A stretch of 64,000 nucleotides of DNA from Fulvia fulva (taxonomy: Eukaryota; Ascomycota; Dothideomycetes; Mycosphaerellales; Mycosphaerellaceae), in assembly GCF_020509005.1 (NCBI RefSeq), contig NC_063017.1, positions 496,001-560,000 on the forward strand. The letters are read 5' to 3'. Positions within the stretch are counted from its first letter, which is position 1. The number at the start of each line of letters is the position of its first letter. This document shows, piece after piece, positions 56,731-64,000 of the stretch. The position numbers were made by a program, and so were the translations under genes. A model generated the notes under the pieces. The model had not been told where the DNA came from and ran no database searches. It worked only from the letters and a program-made list of their open reading frames with translations.

Positions 56731-58062
56731 ATGACTTGCCACATTTTAGGCCTGCCTGTCGAGATCCTGCAACAGATCGGGAACATTGGCAGGCTGGAAA
56801 CAGCAAGCCTACGGTTAGTATGCAAAGCCTTCGATGCCGCCTACCTCGACCAGTTCTGCAGAGATTACCTGAGCGATATACACTGCTTCTTGTTGGACCC
56901 CGAACGTCTTCGGAAGCTAAAGGATATCACATCCAAGCCATACCTGGCCAAAAGAATGCCGAGAGTGACTCTAACCCTGGATCCACTGGAAAACAGCGAT
57001 ATGGACGAGATATCGACTGTTGCTAGCAATCGAGAACCTGAGACGGTACAGGTCTTCGAATTGGACCACGAGACACAACAATTTCGCGACTCAATGTATC
57101 GAAGACGAGATATCTTCGAGCACTGCTGCGTGAACGAATGTGATCTAGACTTGATGATTGCCGTCATCGATGATCTGAAGAAGGCCCAATGTCCGAATCT
57201 TTCGCTGAATTTGGATGAGCGCCAACGATATACCGGCACTACGCAACATGCTCAAGTCTCCAGCATCTTCAACACAGTCATGTGGACTAAATGCAAGCTG
57301 ACAGGCCTCCAGCTGGGCAACTTGCGTGACTTGCGAGCAGGTTTCGATGTGGCAGCTTTCCACAAAGATCTCAAGACGTTCTGCCTTTGGTCTTGCGAGG
57401 ATGACATCGAGAGTCTGGTCAAGCGCGCGTGGGCAGGCGAAGATCAATTGATGAAACTGATCCTGCGCGACGCCAATGAACTTGAAACACTTTCCATCTC
57501 AGGTGTCGGTCACGGGTCTCGACACTACAATGGTATCTCTCTCGATCTACGACAAGTTTCTTACATCCACTTCATGAAGATGACGCTCAACGCCAACAAA
57601 TTCTCTGCTCTACAGGACATCGACCTCTTTGGCGTAGACATCGATGTTGAAGACTTGCGCACGGTCTTGCACAATTGCAGCAAGACGCTGAGAGTGGCCA
57701 GACTGGAGTACTTGCTGCTGGCCGGGGACTCTGGTGCATGGGTTCAGATTCTGAAGCTACTACTCGAAGAGTGCTGCAATCTCAACTGGCTGAAGCTGAG
57801 TATGCTTTCGGAAGAATCTGAGCTCGTTGTAGACACTACGCCGCATGTATCGCACGCAAAGCTGTATCAGGCTGTTGAGACAACACAGTACACCGCCGAG
57901 GTGTCGTGGGACGGTCGTCAGGAAGTGGTCGAGGGTCTGCGCCTCAATATTGAGCGAGGGATCAAGTGGTATAAGGACTGTATAAAGAAGGGAAGGTTTC
58001 CATCTCAGGTTTTGGCACGTATGCTAGTACGTAAGCTCTCACCAAGATCACTTCCCTCCTAA
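56731..58062 (+). CDS. F-box protein with leucine-rich C-terminal region (443 aa)
   Basis: Start ATG is 56,731. The N-terminal F-box is HILGLPVEILQQIGNIGRLETASLRLVCKAF. The remaining about 400 residues alternate Leu-rich strands and helices (LTGLQLGNLRDL, LKTFCLWSC, LETLSISGVG, LQDIDLFGVDI, NLNWLKLSML), suggesting a divergent leucine-rich repeat fold. It is likely a Skp1-Cullin-F-box substrate receptor. The 3' end is ambiguous: a perfect TACTAAC branch motif and TATAG at 58,068-58,079 suggest a terminal intron, GTACGT...TATAG, whose tiny last exon (ATC TAA) would end at about 58,085. Either way the gene is tail-to-tail with the acyl-CoA ligase, within about 20 bp. Confidence 0.85.
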   Translation: MTCHILGLPVEILQQIGNIGRLETASLRLVCKAFDAAYLDQFCRDYLSDIHCFLLDPERLRKLKDITSKPYLAKRMPRVTLTLDPLENSDMDEISTVASNREPETVQVFELDHETQQFRDSMYRRRDIFEHCCVNECDLDLMIAVIDDLKKAQCPNLSLNLDERQRYTGTTQHAQVSSIFNTVMWTKCKLTGLQLGNLRDLRAGFDVAAFHKDLKTFCLWSCEDDIESLVKRAWAGEDQLMKLILRDANELETLSISGVGHGSRHYNGISLDLRQVSYIHFMKMTLNANKFSALQDIDLFGVDIDVEDLRTVLHNCSKTLRVARLEYLLLAGDSGAWVQILKLLLEECCNLNWLKLSMLSEESELVVDTTPHVSHAKLYQAVETTQYTAEVSWDGRQEVVEGLRLNIERGIKWYKDCIKKGRFPSQVLARMLVRKLSPRSLPS

Positions 58063-58081
58063 TACTAACGCCTCTATAGAT

Positions 58082-59826
58082 CTAAAGTCGGGGTCCTTGG
58101 TTTTCATGAGCCATCTCCTCTGCTGCCCTTTTCACAAGCAACCGCTTCAGAATCTTGCCACTCGGGCTCTTTGGGATCTCCGCTCCGACGATCACGCCCC
58201 CAGCACATTGTTTGTAGTGCGCCAGCTGCGTACGGACCACCTCACGAATCCCGTCTGCGGTCAGTGATGACCCTTGGCGCAAAGTCACGTACGCTCTCGG
58301 CTGTTCTCCATCTGAGAGCTTTCGAGCTGGCACACCAATCACAGCAGCATCGATGATGTCGGGATGTTCCAGCAATGCGCCCTCAATCTCGCTGGGCGAC
58401 ACTTGGAAGCCACGCACTTTGATCAGTTCTTTCTTTCGATCAACGATATACCACAGCTTGCTCTTGGAGTCTCGATCTGGCGAGTGAAGTGTTAGCCACG
58501 ACATCAACAATCACTTTGAAGGCACTTACAAGCAATGTCACCGGTATGGAAGTATCCTTCAGCGTCCCAGTCACGCTTGTTTGCGTCGGAGTTCAAGTAG
58601 TATCCTTGTACCACCAAAGGTCCGCGCACGCAAATCTCTCCTCGCACATCGAACGCCGTCACATCTTTGTCATCATCGTCAACCAGCTTGACGTCCATAC
58701 CCGGTAGCATTTGACCAACGGATCCGCTCGGCTCGTCCCCATATTCGAAAGGCAAAGCACTACACGTGCAACTCGTCTCAGTCATGCCCCAGGCCTGCGT
58801 CAAAGATGCCTCAGGCGCGAGCAAGCTCCTGAACCGCCTTTGACTACCCGCATCAAGCGGTGCAGCGCCGGCATGCGCCTGCCGTATCGACTTCATGCTA
58901 TACTTCTTGGACCAGGGAGAGCTCATTATCATATGGACCATCGGTGGGACGAAAGCACCAATGTTGATCTGATGCAGCTCGATACTTCGCAGGAAGCTTT
59001 CGATCTCGAAGCGTCGCAAGATGAAGATCTTGTCGCCAGATCGCAGAGGGCCAAAGTGAATGAGCGGAGCCGTGGCGGCGTGGAACATGGGTAGTGCGAC
59101 CAGTCGGCGCTTCTTCCATGGGGGCGCCTTCCACTCCCAGAACAATGACTGCTGTGCGATCAAGTTGTGGTGCGAGAGCATGGCAGGTTTGGGAAGTCCA
59201 GTCGTTCCAGAACTATACAACAGAGCTGCAGTAGTCATCTTCGCAGTTGAGAGATCATTGATTCTAGGCCAATCAACTTCACCACAAGCCAGCAAGCTAC
59301 GCCAGCTCTTCAAGCCATGACTGTCTTGATCCGCAAACAGCAAGATCCGCTCACGCGGTAGGCCGACTTTCGCAGCAGCTTCATAGCACGTCTCCACTAG
59401 CTCTGGCTCAACGATCACAACGGCCGCGCGTGAGCTTCGTAAGTGGTGTGTGAGCTCGTAAGCGGTGTAGCTTGGATTACAGCCAGTGTAGACGCCTCCG
59501 AAGCCCACGATGCCATTAGCCAGAATCGGGTAGTCTAATGAGTTGAAGGCGTATATGCAAACGCAATCGCCGGTCTTCAAGCCCAGCTGGCGAAAGCCAG
59601 CAGAGAGTTGACGGATTGCTTGTCGACATTGGTTCGCGGTCCAGAATCTTGTAGTGTCCAGAGCATCGATGTATAGTGGCTCGGCTTGATCGAATTGTGG
59701 CGAGTCGAAGTACCATGAGAATATGTCTTTGGCGGGTATGCTGATGTCGATTCATGGTTAACTTCACTTTCAGAACAGTGTCACTGATGATACTGACCTC
59801 ATGTGCTCCTCAGCTAGGAATGGCAT
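58082..59826 (-). CDS. Acyl-CoA ligase, 4-coumarate:CoA ligase-like (544 aa)
   Basis: This adenylate-forming enzyme activates a carboxylic acid to its CoA thioester via an acyl-AMP. Exons are 59,826-59,798, 59,740-58,530 and 58,476-58,082. The introns are 57 nt (GTCAGT...ATCAG) and 53 nt (GTAAGT...GGCTAAC...GCCAG). Motifs: P-loop-like LLYSSGTTGLPKPAMLSH, AWGMTETSC, EGYFHTGD, the hinge YIVDRKKELIKVRG, and PKSPSGKILKR with the catalytic Lys. Length matches 4CL-like and luciferase-like fungal ligases. The C-terminal tripeptide PRL is not a clear peroxisomal signal. It shares a 301-bp divergent promoter with the enoyl-CoA isomerase gene. The substrate cannot be read from sequence; aromatic or medium-chain acids are likely. 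Confidence 0.93.
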
Positions 59827-60127
59827 GATGGCGTGTGTGTATGGCAACCGCTTGACTGAGGACAGCGTAAAAATGAATGGCCTTCAGCGGCGGCTACACG
59901 ACTACACAACTCCAAGATGCAGTGTGGCAGCGATTCATGACGAGCGGATATACCGCGGCTTGGGCGGGCAACATTCACATGATGATCTAGCCTGATATGG
60001 ACAAGCTTCGGAAATAAATCAATGCCGTATGCGAGCTCAGACCTCAAGCAACACACACACACACAGTTGATGCCGTCCTGCTCAATGAGAAACCTCGTTG
60101 TCATCGCCATCAATCCTTGCTGTCGCC
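59827..60127. promoter_or_regulatory. Divergent promoter of acyl-CoA ligase and enoyl-CoA isomerase
   Basis: A 301-bp shared intergenic region contains a (CA)n run at about 60,049-60,066. The head-to-head arrangement suggests co-regulation. Confidence 0.55.
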
Positions 60128-61040
60128 ATGTCATCAACGCTTGGGTATACGGAGTTCGAAGGCTTCCGTGTCTCGAAGCCGCACGAGTATGTGGCTCATG
60201 TGGAGATTGACCGGCAGAAGAAGTACAATTCATTTACACATGAGTGAGTTCCGACCAGTAATAAAATACCAGCTGATCCGTGCTGACTACGTCCCGACTA
60301 GCATGTTCCATTCTATGCCCAGCCTGTTCGACCGCCTCTCTCACGACCCGGACGTTCGTGCCATCCTCCTTTCCGGCATGGGGGAGAAGGCTTTCTCCGC
60401 TGGGCTCGATGTAAGCGGCGCATCATCATCTGGACCCGTAGGAACCCCAGCAGAGCATGAAGACTTCGCACGCCGGACCTGGAAGATCCGTCGGCACGCT
60501 CTGGATTATCAAAACGCCATCAACGCCATCGAACGGTGCGAGAAACCGGTGATTTGCCTTCTACATGGCATATCGTATGGTGCGGCAATCGATATCGCCA
60601 CAGCGGCGGATGTGCGGTACTGTACTCGAGATGTCAGCTTTTGCATCCGAGAGATTGATGTTGGCTTGGCGCCAGATATTGGAACGATGAGTCGTCTGCC
60701 TAAGATAGGTGTCAGCTACTCGTGGGCAAAGGAAGTGGTCTACACAGCTGTAGCCTTTCGTGGAGATGAAGCTCTTTCCTATGGGTTTGTCAACAAAGTC
60801 TTCGAAACCAAGGCCGATCTCGTTGCGGGTGGTCTTGCCTTGGCAGAGACTATTGCGTCGAAGAGTCCGGTTGCAGTGCAGAGCGCGAAAGCGCTGTGGG
60901 ACTTTAGCCGGGACCGGCCAGTACAGGACGGTCTCTTGTACACAGCAGCATGGAATGGTGCTATGGTTCAGGCGGACGATGTGAAGAAAGCCATGCTGAG
61001 TGGCATCCGCAAGACTAAGACGACATTTGAGAAGCTATAG
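60128..61040 (+). CDS. Enoyl-CoA hydratase/isomerase, delta3,5-delta2,4-dienoyl-CoA isomerase type (284 aa)
   Basis: A crotonase-fold enzyme acting on unsaturated acyl-CoA. Exon 1 is 60,128-60,243 (MSSTLGYTEFEGFRV), followed by a 58-nt intron (GTGAGT...GCTGAC...ACTAG) and exon 2 at 60,302-61,040. Motifs: VEIDRQKKYNSF, AILLSGMGEKAFSAGLDV (oxyanion hole), HGISYGAAIDIATAADVRYC, and REIDVGLAPDIGTMSRLPK, the signature of ECH1-type dienoyl-CoA isomerases with acidic catalytic residues retained. The second oxyanion Gly-rich loop is slightly unusual (YGAAIDI instead of GGGVDL). The C-terminus FEKL is not a standard peroxisomal signal. It would process the CoA esters made by its divergent partner. Confidence 0.9.
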
Positions 61041-61145
61041 CACCAACTCCACCTAAGTAATGAGGATGCTACTAGAAATGCAACTCCACTAGCCGATTTG
61101 TGTAGGATACTGCAGGCCGACTTTTAAAACATGGTCACGCTGCGC

Positions 61146-62339
61146 TTATGACCATCGAATCACCGGCTTGACAACTTTGCCGTCGTGCATGTCTTTCAAT
61201 GCTTGCTCCATGTCTCTGTAATCGTACTCCTTGACCAGTTTCTCGACTGGGAACAGCCCCTTCTGTTGCATAGCCACGAGCTGAGGAACGAACTCCTTCG
61301 GAACCGAGTCCCCTTCTCGACATCCAAGGCATCTTCTGCTACCGAGCAGGTATACGAGGGGATCAATCTGTACTTTTGCACCGGTAGGCGGCACACCGAC
61401 CGTGGCAGCAGAGCCTCTCATCGCAAGACTGTTCAACATAGCCTCAATGACTGATGGCACACCGGTACAGTCTATTGCATAATCAACGCCCGCTCCCCCA
61501 GTGAGATCCTTCAGCTTGGCAGCAATGTCGATATCCCGTGAGTTGACCAGATCCGTGGCTCCGACTTCACGGGCGATCGGAAACTTCAGCTCTTGTATGT
61601 CAACGGCGATGATCCGCTCCAGCCCCAGAGACTTGGCAGCCATGAGCGCAGACAGGCCTACGGCTCCCAGTCCGAAGACGACAATCGAGCCATCTGGCTC
61701 AGGTTTGAGGATATTGAGCACGGTTCCGGCACCTGAGAATGCGGTCAGAGTGCTGTGGTAACAAGAAGCTTGCGCCTTCCAAGGGTTGGACTCACCTGTC
61801 TGGTAGCCGCAACCCATGGCTGCAAATTTAGCGGCTTCTTGCGGCGGGTAGGGGTGCCTGACGACGCACGTCTCGTGTACATAGCTAAAGCGTGAAAAGC
61901 TCGACTGCCCGAAGAAATGGGCGCGCACGCTTTCAGCAGAGCCCGAAAGAGTCGCAGCTGTGGTCCCATCATCGCGCACTCCGAACAAGTGCAATCGAGT
62001 TCCTTCGACACAGTCTGCAGGATGCCCACGTCGGCAGAACTTGCACTTCTCACAGAAGTTGATCGAGAGCAGGACGAAGTCGCCGACCTTGACGTCTTTG
62101 TCTTTCACGTTCGCGCCAATAGCTCGCACCCAGCCAGCTCCTTCATGGCCGAAGACTGCCGGATACTCGCAGACGCGAAGTTTGCCTTGCTGGAAGACCA
62201 AGTCGGTGTGGCAGATACCGCTGTACTTCATCTCCACGAGCAGCTCGTTGCCCTGCATCTCTCCCAGGCTAATCTCCTCCAGTTTGAAATCTTGCGCAGC
62301 ATCGTGCACCACGTAGGCGGGTGTTCTAAGGCCTGCCAT
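61146..62339 (-). CDS. Zinc-type alcohol dehydrogenase, aryl-alcohol type (376 aa)
   Basis: Exon 1 is 62,339-61,796 and exon 2 is 61,732-61,146. The 63-nt intron (GTGAGT...CTGACC...TCAG) is in frame, so an unspliced reading would add 21 residues in the middle of the conserved CGYQTGAGTVLN-type segment. Motifs: GICHTDLV and GHEGAGWV (catalytic zinc), CEKCKFCRRGHPADC (structural zinc), FFGQSSFSRF, nucleotide-binding VFGLGAVGLSA and AVDIQELKF, and DYAIDCTGVPSVI. Related to the dehydrogenase at 37.6 kb. It is divergent from the Baeyer-Villiger monooxygenase and convergent with the isomerase (105 bp between stops). It probably oxidises a secondary or aryl alcohol to the carbonyl used by its neighbour. 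Confidence 0.93.
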   Translation of the reverse strand: MAGLRTPAYVVHDAAQDFKLEEISLGEMQGNELLVEMKYSGICHTDLVFQQGKLRVCEYPAVFGHEGAGWVRAIGANVKDKDVKVGDFVLLSINFCEKCKFCRRGHPADCVEGTRLHLFGVRDDGTTAATLSGSAESVRAHFFGQSSFSRFSYVHETCVVRHPYPPQEAAKFAAMGCGYQTGESNPWKAQASCYHSTLTAFSGAGTVLNILKPEPDGSIVVFGLGAVGLSALMAAKSLGLERIIAVDIQELKFPIAREVGATDLVNSRDIDIAAKLKDLTGGAGVDYAIDCTGVPSVIEAMLNSLAMRGSAATVGVPPTGAKVQIDPLVYLLGSRRCLGCREGDSVPKEFVPQLVAMQQKGLFPVEKLVKEYDYRDMEQALKDMHDGKVVKPVIRWS

Positions 62340-62789
62340 GCTGTCGGTCGGATGTTGTGAAGAATGAGATGGCTGTCTCGCGGCGAAGCGGGTTGGTTCG
62401 GCGGTCGTACCTTTGAATCACTTCGCCTGCTTCCGAGGAGCACAGCATTGTGCCGTGTGGCCGAGGCCATTTTGTTGCCTTGTTATGTCCGCCCTCTGCA
62501 CGCATGCGGATTCCTGTGTCGAAACTCATTCATTCGGCCTGGGTCACAAACAGTGTACGCTCAGCAAGGGCATATCAGGACAATGACTCTTCTCACGACG
62601 TCTCGAGCCCACCATGATGGACGAACGGAACGGCGTACTGAACGTGTCGAGGCCATGTCTCCGCGTCATTCCCGGGGCTTTCCGGCCGGAACATTCACAT
62701 CGCGCGGTGGAGGAAGTCAAATGTCTGCTGATAACATGGGAACAGCATGATGTCGATACACTGCTCAAACCATCCACACACCAGCTGCA
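62340..62789. promoter_or_regulatory. Divergent promoter of alcohol dehydrogenase and Baeyer-Villiger monooxygenase
   Basis: A 450-bp head-to-head intergenic region. No specific operator was identified. Confidence 0.5.
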
Positions 62790-64000
62790 ATGTCAACGGC
62801 CGAACAGGAAGTAGACGTGATCGTCGTCGGGGCCGGCTTTGGGGGCTGTTACCTCCTTCACAAGCTCCGTGAGAGCGGTTTCAGTGTCAAGGTCTTGGAA
62901 GCCGGTTCTACTCTTGGTGGCGTGTGGTGCTGGAACGTAAGAGACTCCGATGTCAAGAAACTGGATTGTTGCAGATGCTTCTACATGGCCATAGAGATAC
63001 CCAGGCGCAAGAGTGGACTGCGAGTTCCCATATTACGGCTTCTCGGACCCCGCAATATGGCGTACATTCCCATGGACAGAACGCTTCCCCTCTGATAAGG
63101 AGCTGCGTGCTTACTTCCACCATGTCGCGGATGTCTGGGACCTACATCGGAATATCCAGCTCGACACCAGGGTCGTGGAAGCGAGGTACCAAGAACACCA
63201 GAATAGGTGGCATCTGAAGACCAAGACTGCCGACACAGTGTGGAAATGCCGCTGGCTGATCGCAGCCACGGGCACCTCGTTCAAGCAACACATTCCAGAA
63301 TGGCAAGGCCGCGAGCTATTCGCGGGCGCTCTACATCACTCTGCACTTTGGCCAGAGGACATGACGCTGGAGGCTAAGAACGTGGCGGTGATAGGGGCTG
63401 GCTCCACTGGCGTCCAAATCGTGCAAGAAGCGTCCAACGTAAGTCCAAGAGTAACACAGTTCATTCGTAGCCCAAATCTTGCGCTTCCCATGAGGCAGCG
63501 GGCGATTACAGAGGAGGAGAGACTGGCATATCTGCCTCAGATGCCGCACGTCTTCAGGGCATGTCGATCGACACCCTCGGGTCTCCCTGTGGAGCGCCCA
63601 GGATTGAAGGTATTCGACGAATCAGCGGAGAAAAGAAATGCGCGACTTGAGCATGGTTGGAAGCTAGGCGGCTTCAACTGGTAAGAGCATCCTATTCTTG
63701 CTCGGATAGCGGCTTACCAGTATCGGCAGGTCTCAAGGCTCGTATTCTGACTACATCGTTGATCCCAAAGCAAATCGTGAATTGTACGAGTTCTGGAAGG
63801 AGAAGATTCGGGCACGTATTTCGGATCCGGCGAAACGAGACATCCTCGCTCCAGAGGAGCCGCCATACTACATGTCCACGAAGAGGCCAAGTCTCGAGCA
63901 AGACTACTACGAAAGCTGTGATAGACCGAATGTGGAGATCACAGACTCCCCTATCGTGTCATTCACAAAGACTGGAATCGTGACGGAGGATGGGAAAGAA
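62790..64000 (+). CDS. Baeyer-Villiger monooxygenase (FAD/NADPH), cut by window end
   Basis: Type I BVMOs insert oxygen into ketones to give esters or lactones. Exons are 62,790-62,938, 62,997-63,680 and from 63,730 past the window edge. Introns are 58 nt (GTAAGA...CCATAG) and 49 nt (GTAAGA...GGCAG). Motifs: first FAD Rossmann VVGAGFGGCYLLHKL, GGVWCWNRYPGARVDCEFPYY across intron 1, PWTERFP, the BVMO fingerprint FAGALHHSALWP (FxGxxxHxxxWP), and second Rossmann VIGAGSTGVQIVQEA. The third exon matches the GSYSDYIVDPKANRELYEFWKEKIRARI region. About 400 residues are visible of an expected 530-600, so the C-terminal third lies outside. No disruption is seen. Confidence 0.93.

Noticed and set aside
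58082..58090. Peroxisomal targeting signal on the acyl-CoA ligase (C-terminal PRL)
   Set aside because: It does not fit the usual [SAC][KRH][LM] pattern, so no location is claimed.
61733..61795. Extra 21 residues in the dehydrogenase at 61.1 kb
   Set aside because: In-frame unspliced intron with GTGAGT and CTGACC signals; it splits a conserved family segment.

Overview
The window looks like a chromosome segment from a filamentous ascomycete (Pezizomycotina, most likely Dothideomycetes). The evidence is short 44-63 nt introns with GT...CTRAC...AG signals, mixed gene orientations, multi-exon oxidoreductase and ligase genes, a giant Ser/Ala-rich cell-wall type protein, and a 17.5 kb block of retroelements eroded by repeat-induced point mutation (RIP). 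The taxon is inferred from gene style, not from a marker gene.

Layout. 1-17,587 is a nested graveyard of LTR and non-LTR retrotransposons. CpA/TpG are almost absent and TpA is in excess, so every reading frame is full of stops. It contains two minus-strand Ty3/gypsy relics, one plus-strand Ty1/copia relic, gypsy end copies and two LINE 3' ends. At about 17.6 kb the composition changes abruptly to normal gene-bearing DNA. 17.8-25 kb is a damaged accessory border: a catalase pseudogene split by a 147-bp hAT-like MITE, a small secreted protein, a TauD-type dioxygenase with a nonsense codon, a ZZ zinc-finger protein and a hypothetical protein. 27-30.4 kb is VMA1, the V-ATPase catalytic subunit, carrying a 488-residue in-frame intein. 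31.5-44 kb holds a frameshifted TmpA-like membrane flavoprotein, a nitronate monooxygenase, two alpha/beta hydrolases, a zinc alcohol dehydrogenase, a nucleoside deoxyribosyltransferase-like protein and a tandem family of F-box-like genes. 44,197-45,661 is a short, apparently young non-autonomous LTR element. 46.7-52.9 kb encodes a roughly 2,033-residue secreted repeat protein with four PAN/Apple-like modules. 53.9-58.1 kb holds a mitochondrial membrane protein, a HotDog thioesterase and two F-box-type proteins.

58-64 kb is a compact set arranged as two divergent pairs: acyl-CoA ligase / enoyl-CoA isomerase, and zinc alcohol dehydrogenase / Baeyer-Villiger monooxygenase (cut by the window end). 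Together these suggest alcohol to ketone to ester oxidation followed by CoA activation and beta-oxidation-like processing, probably for a cyclic or aromatic carbon source. The thioesterase at 55.5 kb and the hydrolases at 35 and 43 kb could contribute, but that is inference.

The strongest items for follow-up are the VMA1 intein, whose second LAGLIDADG motif has lost its catalytic Asp although the splicing residues are intact; the LTR element with identical 94-bp LTRs and a 5-bp target duplication; the MITE in catalase with an exact 8-bp duplication; and the giant repeat protein.
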